Shown: positions 10,001-19,610 of the stretch, one piece after another | Layout: each line of letters starts with the position of its first letter | Position numbering within the stretch: position 1 is the stretch's first letter | Assembly: GCF_905175385.1 (NCBI RefSeq) | Contig: NZ_HG992749.1 | Span: 1,674,001 to 1,738,000, forward strand | Origin: Vibrio sp. B1FLJ16 | GTDB taxonomy: Bacteria; Pseudomonadota; Gammaproteobacteria; Enterobacterales; Vibrionaceae | Reading direction: 5' to 3' | Length of the DNA stretch: 64,000 nucleotides | Made by a program: the position numbers and the translations under genes | Notes under the pieces: generated by a model | Databases searched by the model: none | What the model saw: only the letters and a program-made list of their open reading frames with translations | What the model was told of the DNA's origin: nothing

Positions 10001-10833
10001 GCTTCTTCTCCAAGGTAGACTTCCACCACCTTACGGTTGCTCTGCACCTGATCCATAGAGCCTTCCGCTAATACACTGCCTTGGTGTAACACCGTTACGT
10101 CACGCGCTATCGAGCGAACAAAATCCATATCGTGCTCGACGAGTACAATAGTGTGATCGCCCGCTAATGAAGTCAGCAGCTCACCAGTTCTATCCATCTC
10201 CTGATGGGTCATTCCCGCAACAGGCTCATCCACCAGCAGCAGTTTCGGGTTTTGCATCAGCAACATGCCGATTTCTAACCACTGCTTTTGACCATGGGAT
10301 AAAGCGCCAGCCAACAGAGCGCGCTGTTCGTATAAGTCAATTTGTTTAAGCACATGATCAATGTGATCCACCTGGCTCGGAGAGAGGGAAGCAAACAGCG
10401 TTGAAAACACCGTTTTCGGTCCGGCCATTGCCAGCTCTAAATTGTGGAATACCGATTGCGATTCAAAAACGGTCGGTTTCTGGAACTTACGGCCTATGCC
10501 CGCCTGGGCAATTTCAGGCTCACTCATTTGCAGCAAATTAATGTTTTGCCCAAACCAAGCGGTACCAGCGTCAGGTCGCGTTTTCCCCGTAATGATGTCC
10601 ATCATGGTGGTTTTTCCGGCACCATTGGGTCCAATGATGCAGCGTAATTCCCCTTCTTTGATGTAAAGATTCAGATTATTGATCGCTTTAAAACCATCGA
10701 ACGACACACTGATGTCTTCGAGATACAACAAGCATCCGTGCCCCACTTTGAGCATCGGGTTGACTTGAGGCTTCATAAACTCGTAAACGTGCTCTCGGTC
10801 GGTCAGTTCTTTAGCAATGCTTAAAATACTCAT
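9997..10833 (-). CDS. urtD: Urea ABC importer ATPase UrtD
   Basis: A 278-aa LivG-type ATPase. The Walker A is GPNGAGKTTMMD, the signature region reads LSHGQKQWLEIGM, which is typical of UrtD, and the Walker B is LLLVDEPVAGM. The N-terminal extension of about 35 residues before the ABC domain is usual for UrtD. Overlaps of 4 bp with urtC and urtE indicate coupled translation. Confidence 0.95.
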   Translation of the reverse strand: MSILSIAKELTDREHVYEFMKPQVNPMLKVGHGCLLYLEDISVSFDGFKAINNLNLYIKEGELRCIIGPNGAGKTTMMDIITGKTRPDAGTAWFGQNINLLQMSEPEIAQAGIGRKFQKPTVFESQSVFHNLELAMAGPKTVFSTLFASLSPSQVDHIDHVLKQIDLYEQRALLAGALSHGQKQWLEIGMLLMQNPKLLLVDEPVAGMTHQEMDRTGELLTSLAGDHTIVLVEHDMDFVRSIARDVTVLHQGSVLAEGSMDQVQSNRKVVEVYLGEEA

Positions 10834-11915
10834 GCCTGCACCTCTTTACGTTTTATTAAGCCTGTCACTCCCTGAGGCAAAAACAAAGTAACCAGAACAA
10901 ACATCGCACCCAAACTAAACAGCCATACTTCTGGCAGAGCTGCCGTTAAATAGGTTTTAGCGTAGTTGACCGCTAACGCACCAACTACCGCACCGTACAG
11001 AGTTGCGCGTCCGCCCAGTGCTACCCAAACCACTAATTCAATTGAGTTAATCGGAGAAAATTCTGATGGGTTGATGATGCCAACCTGAGGTACATACAAG
11101 GCACCAGCAATGCCAGCGAGCACAGCAGAAAAGGTGAAAATCGCCAGCTTGACGTACTCGACTTTATAACCGGTAAAGCGTGTACGAGCTTCAGCATCAC
11201 GCACTGCCATGGCGACGCGCCCCAAACGACTGACAACGATAAATCGACAAGCCAGATAACCCAATCCGAGCGCGATACCTGACAGAACAAACAAAGTTAA
11301 GCGCGTGGCATTGGCTTGCAGGTCATAACCTAAGATATCTTTAAAGTCGGTTAATCCGTTGTTCCCACCAAAGCCCATTTCATTACGGAAGAAAGCCAGC
11401 AGTAAGGCGAACGTCAGTGCCTGAGTGATAATGGATAGATAAACACCCGTCACACGAGAACGAAATGCAAACCAGCCAAACACGAACGCGAGTAGGCCCG
11501 GCGCTAACACCACCATCAACATTGCAAACCAGAACTGATCAAACCCGTGCCAAAACCAAGGCAGCTCCTGCCAGTTAAGGAAAACCATAAAGTCAGGTAA
11601 CTCTGGGTTGCCGTACACACCCCGGTCCCCAATCTGACGCATTAAATACATGCCCATCGCGTAACCACCCATCGCGAAAAACGCCGCATGACCTAAGCTC
11701 AGAATACCCAAATAACCCCAGACTAAATCCACCGCGACAGCGAGTAACGCATAAGTCAGATATTTACCCAGTAGCGTCACGGTATAAGTGGAAACATGAA
11801 GCGCCGAACCTTCAGCAAAGAACAGGTTCAATGCAGGTATCAAACAAAGCGCTGCACCTAGCACAATCAAAAACAGCAATGTAGAACGATCAAACAATTT
11901 TGATTGAAGATCCAT
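10830..11915 (-). CDS. urtC: Urea ABC importer permease UrtC
   Basis: A 361-aa LivM-type permease with about nine hydrophobic segments and the conserved GYLGILSLGHAAFFAMGGYA and VWVALGGRATLYGAVVGA motifs. It forms the inner-membrane channel with UrtB. It lies 2 bp after urtB and overlaps urtD by 4 bp. Confidence 0.95.
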   Translation of the reverse strand: MDLQSKLFDRSTLLFLIVLGAALCLIPALNLFFAEGSALHVSTYTVTLLGKYLTYALLAVAVDLVWGYLGILSLGHAAFFAMGGYAMGMYLMRQIGDRGVYGNPELPDFMVFLNWQELPWFWHGFDQFWFAMLMVVLAPGLLAFVFGWFAFRSRVTGVYLSIITQALTFALLLAFFRNEMGFGGNNGLTDFKDILGYDLQANATRLTLFVLSGIALGLGYLACRFIVVSRLGRVAMAVRDAEARTRFTGYKVEYVKLAIFTFSAVLAGIAGALYVPQVGIINPSEFSPINSIELVVWVALGGRATLYGAVVGALAVNYAKTYLTAALPEVWLFSLGAMFVLVTLFLPQGVTGLIKRKEVQA

Positions 11916-11917
11916 GA

Positions 11918-13582
11918 TTAACCCTCCGCCGAGCGACCCTTCTGAGGGAACAAGCCTCGGGGTTTCTTCTGAATAAAGAGAATGATAAATACCAGCACCA
12001 AAATTTTCGCCAGAACGGCGCCAGCCCAGGGCTCCATCACTTTGTTAGCAATACCAAGCGACATACCGGCCACCAGTGTTCCCCACAAGTTACCGACACC
12101 ACCAAACACCACCACCATGAATGAGTCGATGATGTACTGCTGACCCAAGTTTGGTCCTACGTTGGTAAGTTGGCTGAGCGCCACGCCTGCAATACCTGCG
12201 ATGCCAGAGCCCAAGCCGAAGGTCATTGCATCGACCCATTCCGAACGTACGCCCATCGCGCGCGCCATGCTGCGGTTTTGGGAAACGGCACGTACCTCAA
12301 TACCTAAGCGGGTATAACGTAATACGGCAAATAAGAGCGCAAACACAATTAGACAGAAAACAATGATGTAGAAACGGTTGAGTGTCAGACTGAGCAAAGG
12401 ATTTATTTCAATCACGCCTTGCATCCATTCGGGTGTCGACACCGAGCGGTTAAGCGGCGAGAAAATAGTACGCACGGTTTGTTGTAAAACCAGACTGATA
12501 CCAAATGTCGCTAGCAGTGTTTCCAGCGGGCGTCCGTACAAAAAGCGAATCACCCCTCTTTCGATTAAGATCCCCACGGCTCCTGACACCAGAAATGCCA
12601 CAGGTATTGAAACCACGATTGACCAACCAATATGATTCGGCATCAATGTTTGAATAACGTAAGTGGTATAAGCGCCTAGCATGATTAGCTCACCATGCGC
12701 CATGTTAATCACGCCCATAACACCGAACGTAATCGCAAGACCTATAGCCGCAAGCACCAATACAGAACCAAGGCTCAAACCAAAAAACAGCGTTTCGCCA
12801 AAATGGGCCAGACTCACGCGCTGCTCTATTTTTCCGAGTGCCCGGTTCGTCGCACTTGTGAGCGCTTCATTAGGTTCTGTGGCTAAAAACTGGTTAAGTG
12901 CATTACGAGCACTTGGTTGGTAGCTTTCACCTAGCGTCGCTATCGCGTTTTCCTGCCCCAGTTGGTCACTTGAATGTTCCAACTGATAAATCGCTAATGC
13001 GGTATCCAGTACCTGCTGAACATCGGAATCCTGCTCACTGATGCGAGCTTTTTCCAGTAAGGAATAACTCTGCTCATCCAACTCTCCCATCAACTGTGTT
13101 ACCGCTTTAATGCGGACACTCGAGTCTGGATGACGAATATTAAGTGACGCTAACTGTGCTTTAATATCACCGCGAATCTGGTTGTTAATACCGATTTTCT
13201 TAACAGAACGGCGCTTTACTTGTTCTGGCTCTGCCGAGATTTCGGCAAAAAGTGGGGTAACAAGATAATTACTACCTTTTTTCTCGACGATTTTGACCAA
13301 CTGCTCAGATTCTTTATCTAGGTAGATGTCGCCACCTAACAATAACTCTAAAACCTGAATGGAGCGTTCATCACCACTCTCACCAATATTATTCACTGCG
13401 ATACGAATCTGATTGTAGTCTCTCGTAGTAAGACGCTGTAACTCACTTTCAAAGTCAGTGGTCTGGGCGAACGCATGCGTCGCTATAATGAAGCTAAAAA
13501 TCACAACGAAAACGCGTGAAATGGTAGAGACCATTCCATCGCATAAATGCATTGGTCGTTGAAATCTGGAGATGTGAAACAT
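11918..13582 (-). CDS. urtB: Urea ABC importer permease UrtB
   Basis: About 554 aa. After a signal peptide (hydrophobic stretch ending ATHAFAQ) comes a periplasmic helical, HEAT-like region of about 230 residues, and then the LivH-type permease domain with GVINMAHGELIMLGAY and VFGGVGNLWGTLVAG. The long N-terminal periplasmic part is normal for UrtB. The start is uncertain: an ATG at 13582 is preceded by AGAGG at a slightly long spacing, a TTG lies at 13591, and internal ATGs at 13552 and 13534 lack good ribosome-binding sites. Confidence 0.93.
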   Translation of the reverse strand: MFHISRFQRPMHLCDGMVSTISRVFVVIFSFIIATHAFAQTTDFESELQRLTTRDYNQIRIAVNNIGESGDERSIQVLELLLGGDIYLDKESEQLVKIVEKKGSNYLVTPLFAEISAEPEQVKRRSVKKIGINNQIRGDIKAQLASLNIRHPDSSVRIKAVTQLMGELDEQSYSLLEKARISEQDSDVQQVLDTALAIYQLEHSSDQLGQENAIATLGESYQPSARNALNQFLATEPNEALTSATNRALGKIEQRVSLAHFGETLFFGLSLGSVLVLAAIGLAITFGVMGVINMAHGELIMLGAYTTYVIQTLMPNHIGWSIVVSIPVAFLVSGAVGILIERGVIRFLYGRPLETLLATFGISLVLQQTVRTIFSPLNRSVSTPEWMQGVIEINPLLSLTLNRFYIIVFCLIVFALLFAVLRYTRLGIEVRAVSQNRSMARAMGVRSEWVDAMTFGLGSGIAGIAGVALSQLTNVGPNLGQQYIIDSFMVVVFGGVGNLWGTLVAGMSLGIANKVMEPWAGAVLAKILVLVFIILFIQKKPRGLFPQKGRSAEG

Positions 13583-13646
13583 CGCGGGCAAACCTCTGGT
13601 TAAACGAATAGTTTTCTCTACATAACAAGAAAATGAATTAAGACAC

Positions 13647-13697
13647 TCAGCTTAGTGGCAGCGACCTAAATTACTCGGGCACTGCCACCTAAGCTGA
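13647..13697 (-). terminator. Intercistronic hairpin between urtA and urtB
   Basis: A stem of about 15 bp (CAGCTTAG-TGGCAG type arms at 13647-13661 and 13682-13697, with one bulged base) around a 20-nt loop. No strong U-run follows on the minus strand. Hairpins of this kind after a binding-protein gene usually protect or partly terminate the message, so that UrtA is made in excess over the membrane parts. That role is inferred. Confidence 0.6.
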
Positions 13698-13717
13698 AAA
13701 ACGTTTAACAATCCGGA

Positions 13718-14992
13718 TTAGAAGTTTTGGCCCGAACACTTGCCGGTTTTGGTGTTGTAGTTACCGCAAGATAGCGGTGCGCGCCAATCCGAGACAAGGT
13801 CTTTAGAGCCTGGTAAGAAATCAGACCATGCATCACCAGCCACTAAGCCCGATGTTTTCCATACGGTCTCAAACTGGCCATCGTCCTGAATTTCGCCGAT
13901 AAGAACAGGCTTAGTAATGTGATGGTTAGGCATCATTGCTGAATAGCCGCCAGTCAGGTTAGGAACAGTGACACCAATCAGTGCATCACCCACAACTTTA
14001 GGGTCAGTTGTTCCCGCTTTCTTAACCGCTTCCACCCACATGTTGAAGCCAATGTAATGCGCTTCCATAGGGTCATTAGTCACACGCTCATCACTCTTGA
14101 TGAATTTGTGCCATTTCTCGATGAACTCATCATTCACATCAGATTCAACGCTCATGAAGTAGTTCCATGCAGCTAAGTGACCTACCAATGCAGAGGTATC
14201 CATACCGGACAATTCTTCTTCACCTACTGAGAACGCAACCACTGGAATATCGTCTGCAGAAAGACCTTGGTTACCCAGCTCTTTGTAGAAAGGTACGTTC
14301 GCGTCGCCGTTGATAGTCGATACAACGGCAGTTTTCTTACCAGTAGAGCCGAACTTCTTAATGTCTGAAACAATTGACTGCCAGTCAGAGTGACCAAATG
14401 GTGTGTAATTGATCATGATATCGGCTTCAGCCACACCTTTGTCTTTTAGGTACGCTTCAAGAATTTTGTTGGTAGTACGCGGGTAAACGTAGTCTGTACC
14501 TGCCAGAACCCAACGCTGTACACCCTGGTCAAGAAGATAATCGACCGCAGGAATGGCTTGCTGATTTGGCGCAGCGCCAGTGTAGAATACGTTTTTCGAA
14601 GACTCTTCACCTTCATACTGAACTGGGTAGAACAGTAAACTGTCCAGCTCTTCAAATACGGGTAGTACGGACTTACGCGATACCGATGTCCAACAACCGA
14701 ACACAGCATCGACTTTATCTTTGGAGATCAGCTCACGCGCTTTTTCCGCAAACAGAGGCCAGTCTGAAGCCGGGTCTACCACAACCGCTTCAAGCTTTTT
14801 GCCTAACAAGCCGCCTTTTTTATTCTGTTCATCAATCAGCATCAGCATTGTGTCTTTCAGTGTGGTTTCACTGATTGCCATGGTGCCTGATAGAGAGTGA
14901 AGTACACCCACTTTAATGGTGTCTTCTGCCATTGCGTATCCGCTTAGTAGTGACGCTGCTAATACCGAAGTCGCCAGGAAATTCCGTTTCAT
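13718..14992 (-). CDS. urtA: Urea-binding periplasmic protein UrtA
   Basis: A 424-aa Leu/Ile/Val-type binding protein with a Sec signal peptide (MKRNFLATSVLAASLLSGYA, cleaved near AMA-ED). The mature start DTIKVGVLHSLSGTMAISE, FGCWTSVSRKSVLPVFE and LLFYPVQYEGEESS are all characteristic of UrtA rather than general amino-acid receptors. I chose the ATG at 14992 because GGAAGAAG lies just upstream; the ATG at 15010 has no such site. It is the first gene of the urea uptake and urease operon, and its promoter region faces that of the hybrid kinase gene. Confidence 0.95.
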   Translation of the reverse strand: MKRNFLATSVLAASLLSGYAMAEDTIKVGVLHSLSGTMAISETTLKDTMLMLIDEQNKKGGLLGKKLEAVVVDPASDWPLFAEKARELISKDKVDAVFGCWTSVSRKSVLPVFEELDSLLFYPVQYEGEESSKNVFYTGAAPNQQAIPAVDYLLDQGVQRWVLAGTDYVYPRTTNKILEAYLKDKGVAEADIMINYTPFGHSDWQSIVSDIKKFGSTGKKTAVVSTINGDANVPFYKELGNQGLSADDIPVVAFSVGEEELSGMDTSALVGHLAAWNYFMSVESDVNDEFIEKWHKFIKSDERVTNDPMEAHYIGFNMWVEAVKKAGTTDPKVVGDALIGVTVPNLTGGYSAMMPNHHITKPVLIGEIQDDGQFETVWKTSGLVAGDAWSDFLPGSKDLVSDWRAPLSCGNYNTKTGKCSGQNF

Positions 14993-15053
14993 TCGTCTTC
15001 TTCCTTTCATTAATTTTGTTAATTACAAACACTAATTCATGTCACGGTCGTAC

Positions 15054-15068
15054 TTATCCAATGGATAA
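15054..15068. promoter_or_regulatory. Perfect inverted repeat in the urtA/kinase divergent promoter
   Basis: TTATCCA-A-TGGATAA is a perfect 7-1-7 palindrome 62 bp upstream of the urtA start codon. It is a candidate operator for the LuxR-type regulator encoded at 18659-19561 or for a nitrogen regulator. The assignment is inferred from symmetry and position only. Confidence 0.4.
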
Positions 15069-15161
15069 ACCCTGTTGACTAAATGAACAAAATTGAGTAT
15101 CGACCAGAATGATGATCTTGAATATGCGTGGTTAGCGCACAAAAACTACGTTAAATTACGC

Positions 15162-15174
15162 ATAGTTGAACTAT
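15162..15174. promoter_or_regulatory. Second palindrome in the urtA/kinase divergent promoter
   Basis: ATAGTT-G-AACTAT is a perfect 6-1-6 palindrome about 90 bp before the start of the hybrid kinase. It differs in sequence from the repeat at 15054, so the two need not bind the same protein. Confidence 0.3.
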
Positions 15175-15269
15175 CAAATGCGAGCTATACTTGCTTTCGC
15201 ACAGGATGTGCATTGTTATTTGTATCAGTACCGTGTTGAAACCAACATTTTAATTCTCAAGGATGATGA

Positions 15270-18200
15270 ATTATCTCTACACAACAAAAAGTCCACGTTA
15301 CGAGGCGCCGCTACAATAAACTGGTCGGTAACGAGCTGCTTGAAGATTTCGCGTTACGCTTTACCGCCAAGCGCGCCAGAAAGTGGTCAGCAAGTTGGAT
15401 TGCGAACACAGCGCTAGGTATCGTCTCATTTCTGGTGCTAGAGGCACTTGGTGGCACCATCACTCTTAACTACGGTGTCACGAACTCGCTTTGGGCTATC
15501 CTCGCCGTCGCCTTAGTCGTCATCTTTTCTGGAATTCCAATCTGTTATTACGCCGCAAAGCACGGCGTCGATATTGATTTATTAAGCCGTGGCGCAGGTT
15601 TCGGCTACATCGGTTCTACCATTGTTTCACTGATTTACGCCTCCTTTACCTTTATCTTTTTCGCGCTGGAAGCCGCCATCATGTCGATGGCTATCGAGCT
15701 ACTGTTTGATATTCCGCTCGCCATTGCTTACGTAATCAGTTCCGTTATCGTCATCCCTCTCGTCGTGCTCGGTATTACCAATATCGGGCGCTTTCAGATG
15801 TGGTCTCAACCCATTTGGTTAATGCTGCAGATCGTACCGTTGCTCTATGTATTCACTCATGAAGACGCCAAAATAGATGAATGGTTAAATTACACCGGAG
15901 TGAATGATGTTGGCAGCGACTTTAACTGGCTGCTTTTTGGATCTGCATCGGCGGTATTACTCTCGGTTGTGGCTCAAATAGGCGAACAGGTCGACTTCTT
16001 ACGTTTTCTCCCTGCTAAAGAACGTTGCGGAAAGCTGAAGTGGTGGAGTGCCATGCTTTTAGGTGGTCCGGGATGGATGATTTTCGGTTCGATGAAGCTT
16101 GTTTTGGGCAGCTTTTTGGCCTGGCTTGCCATCAGCCATGGTGTATTACCGAATCTGGCCGGTGACCCTGCACACATGTATTTCACTGTATTTAGCTATA
16201 CCTCGGACAACACCCAACTCGCCTTACTTGCTGCCGGGCTGTTTGTGATCATTTCTCAGCTAAAAATTAATGTAGCGAACGCTTATGCCGGCTCGCTAGC
16301 TTGGTCAAACTTCTTTTCCCGACTCACCCATCACCATCCCGGGCGAGTAGTGTGGATGGTATTCAACGTCTTGATTGCCCTACTTCTCATGGAGCTTGGT
16401 GTTTATCAACTGATTGAGCAGACATTGCAGGTTTATTCCGTCCTGGTTCTAGCGTGGATAGGCTCTATTGTCGCAGATCTGGTGATCAACAAGCCTCTCG
16501 GTCTCAGCCCTAAAATCATCGAGTTTAAACGTTCGAAACTCTACGACGTTAATCCGGTTGGTGTCGGTTCAATGCTAATTGCATCGGGGATCGGCATTAC
16601 CGCCCATCTCGATTTTTATGGTGAAATCACTAAAGCCTTTGCTTCCTATATTGCTTTTGTTCTGCCATTTATTACTGCACCACTCATCGCGATGCTCACC
16701 AAAAGCCGTTACTACCTTGTCCGTAACGAACTGGTTCACAGCGACATCATCATTTCCAGTGCAGATGAGGAGCATCAATGCTCTGTATGCGAACACACCT
16801 TTGAGCATGAAGATATGGCGTTATGCCCAGCTTACGGTGGCCACATCTGTTCTCTGTGCTGCTCGTTAGACGTTCGTTGCCAGGATAACTGCCGCCCCAA
16901 TGCAACATTCAGTGCGCAGATAAAACAAGTACTCTCACCCTACTTTTCCACCATCTGGGTCAATCGGTTATCGTCAACAGTCGCCCATTTTGTGGTAGTT
17001 ATGTTGACGGTCAGCCTGGCGATGGGAGCGATTCTCGCGCTGGCGTATTCTCAAATACCTCAGCTTGAACAAACGCATATGTCTGCCATATCGAATGGTT
17101 TAGTTAACGCTTTTGCCCTTCTGCTTATACCGATTGGTATCATCAGCTGGTTGTTCGTATTGGCGCGCACAAGTAACAGAACTGCAGTAAAAGAACTCAA
17201 ATCACACACCGCTCTGCTGACAAAAGAGGTCAATGCGCACCACAAAACGTCTCAGGCCCTGCAGCAGGCGAAACGCTCGGCAGAAACCGCAAATAACGCC
17301 AAAAGCCGCTACCTTGCCAGTTTAAGCCATGAACTGCGTACCCCTTTAAATATATTGCTTGGCTACGCTCAATTACTGAGTTCCGACAACAAACTCGACA
17401 ACCAGACGAGACAGTATGCAGAGGTGCTCAAGCGTAATGGTAAACACCTGTCCGATATGATTGAAGGCTTGTTAGAGATTTCAAAAATTGAAGCCGGACG
17501 TTTAGAACTTCATCGTGACGAGTTCAGCCTAACCGCATTGCTAGAACAACTGGTCAGCATGTTCTCGATGCAGGCGCAGCGCAAAGGATTAAATTTCGAA
17601 TACGAAGCATCCGGTTATTTACCTACATTTGTTGCCACAGACAAACAGCGACTGCGTCAGATATTGATTAACCTTCTCGGTAATGCCATTAAATACACCG
17701 AAAACGGTACGATTTTGTTTAAAGTGAGTTACCGCAACCAAGTGGTGCATTTCACAGTTCAGGACACCGGAATAGGCTTATCAGAACAAGACTTACGTCT
17801 GATATTTAAACCTTTCGAGCGTATTAAGAATCAGAAAACCGAAGCAATTCCGGGATCCGGTTTGGGCTTAACCATCTCAAACGCGTTAGCCGAAATAATG
17901 GGCGGGGAAATTTCTTGCACCAGTAAAGTCGACCACGGTAGTGCTTTTGTATTAAAGCTAATGTTGCCTGAAGTCAAAGATGGGTTGCCAGAACCGGAGT
18001 TGTTAAGTGACGCGGTAACTGGATATACGGGCGAACGCAAGACAATCATGGTCGTAGATGATATCGAAGATCAGCGCCAGTTGATTTCTCGCATACTAAC
18101 TCCATTAGGGTTTAATGTCTTGTTAGCGGATAATGCCCCACAAGCTCTCAAGTTGATAAAACAGCACCATGTTGATCTGTTTATGCTGGATATATTCATG

Positions 18201-18681
18201 CCGCAGGTCAATGGCTGGCAGCTGGCAATACAACTACGCAAAGAAGACTTCCGGCAGCCCATTCTGATGCTATCGGCAAATATTCAGGAGTTGGAAACCA
18301 ACAACCAACTACAACGCTATCACAGTGACTATTTAACCAAGCCAGTATCAGTACCCATGCTACTGGCCAAGCTCAATCGCTTGCTCAACATTCACTGGCT
18401 ATATGATGAAGCAGATGACCATGTATCGGATACCGCTGATGTCGATGCAAAAAAAACAGCTGGACGCGATCCCGAGTTACGAGCAACTAATTCAGCTAAA
18501 AGAGCACGCTGAGATTGGCTTTTTATCCGGAGTAAGCAGCGAGCTAGAAAAGATAGAACAGGCTCTGTCTGGAAGTAATGATTGGATTGTGAAGTTAAAA
18601 CAGAACCTGCAGGAATGTAATTTCAATAATATTATTTTGCAAATAAACGGAATTCTTAATGAGCATTATAACAAGCAATAA
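15270..18681 (+). CDS. Hybrid histidine kinase with NCS1 permease-like sensor domain; frameshift near the end
   Basis: A chimeric sensor of about 1136 aa once the frame is corrected. Order: a cytosolic N-terminus (RRRYNKLVGNELLEDFALR), an NCS1 purine/cytosine-permease-like domain of about 12 helices, a cysteine/histidine cluster (CSVCEHTFEHED, CSLCC, CQDNC) like a zinc site, two further helices, a coiled coil, HisKA with SLSHELRTPLNI (His at 17328-17330), HATPase (GSGLGLTISNALAE) and a receiver (FMLDIFMPQ, Asp codon 18189-18191). No ATG, GTG or TTG precedes the first helix in frame. Either ATT at 15270 is the start (AAGGA six bases before), or one extra A at 15286-15290 hides the ATG at 15263. 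After an A8 run at 18449-18456 the frame leads to early termination at 18512, while the +1 frame encodes a helical tail (IPSYEQLIQLKEHAEIGFLS) ending at 18681 that is typical of such kinases. It is divergent from urtA and probably senses urea or a related nitrogen compound. Confidence 0.82.
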
Positions 18682-19561
18682 CATTACAGTTTTGGTCGTT
18701 GATGACTCACCTGAATCACTGAGCATGCTTAATGCGACGTTAAATCAGGCAGGGCTTACCGTACTGGTCGCACTCAACGGAGTTCAGGCACTTTCAATTA
18801 TTGAAAAAGTACAGCCCGATGTAATCTTGCTCGATGCCATCATGCCTGAGATGGATGGATTTGATACTTGCGTCAGACTCAAAGAGCTTCTGCCCTCGAC
18901 TCCAATTATCTTTATGACAGGGTTAAATGATTCGAAACACGTCATGCGGGGCTTTGAGTCCGGCGGCACAGACTACATAACCAAACCAGTGGTACCAGAT
19001 GAGGTGTTAGCGCGAATTAAAGTCCATAGTCAGTCCGCTCGACTGGCGAAATCCGCGCAAGCAGCATTGGATTATGCTGGGCAATATATTTTTTGTGTTT
19101 CCAGTAATGGTAACCTCGAATGGGCCACCCCACACGCGCAAGAGTTACTTTCTACGCTCGGTGACGACTTTGCTGCTACCTGGCAAAGTATTCAGCAAGA
19201 CATCGCCATTTGGTTGATGCAAACGCCAGCGGATGCGCCACTTATATTGAAACAATTTACGCCTCCGCTAGAGGCCAGTTATGCAGGTGATTACAATCGA
19301 ATCCATTCGCTTGTACGTATTTCGACGCCAAAGCAAAACGGCTGTGAAAAAGATCTGCAAACCCATTTAGGTTTAACAAAACGCGAGTCACAGGTGCTTT
19401 ACTGGCTATCATTTGGCAAGACCAACTGGGAAATAGCCCAAATTTTGGAGATGAGCCCTCGAACCGTGAACAAACATCTTGAGCAAGTGTACAAAAAGCT
19501 CGACGTTGATAACCGTACGTCGGCGGCAAGTGTCTCTATCAGGATTTTAGAACGGACTTGA
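18659..19561 (+). CDS. LuxR/NarL-type response regulator paired with the NCS1-kinase
   Basis: A 300-aa regulator. The REC domain (about residues 8-125) has VVDDSPES, phosphoacceptor Asp59 in ILLDAIMPEMDG, FMTG and a lysine in YITKPV. A middle region of about 100 residues (YIFCVSSNGNLEWATP) may be a small PAS-like or linker domain. The C-terminal HTH reads LTKRESQVLYWLSFGKTNWE with SPRTVNKHLEQVYKKL. The start codon overlaps the +1-frame tail of the kinase by 23 bp, which supports that tail being translated and the two proteins being cognate partners. Targets likely include the divergent urt-ure operon; this is inference. Confidence 0.88.
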   Translation: MSIITSNNITVLVVDDSPESLSMLNATLNQAGLTVLVALNGVQALSIIEKVQPDVILLDAIMPEMDGFDTCVRLKELLPSTPIIFMTGLNDSKHVMRGFESGGTDYITKPVVPDEVLARIKVHSQSARLAKSAQAALDYAGQYIFCVSSNGNLEWATPHAQELLSTLGDDFAATWQSIQQDIAIWLMQTPADAPLILKQFTPPLEASYAGDYNRIHSLVRISTPKQNGCEKDLQTHLGLTKRESQVLYWLSFGKTNWEIAQILEMSPRTVNKHLEQVYKKLDVDNRTSAASVSIRILERT

Positions 19562-19610
19562 ATATCCGCTCTATGCTCGACTTTACATTCTCAATACTAC
19601 GCGAGAAGCT

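Noticed and set aside
15166..15417. An 83-codon plus-strand frame before the hybrid kinase
   Set aside because: It lacks a ribosome-binding site and its second half is an alternate-frame reading of the kinase's conserved N-terminus.
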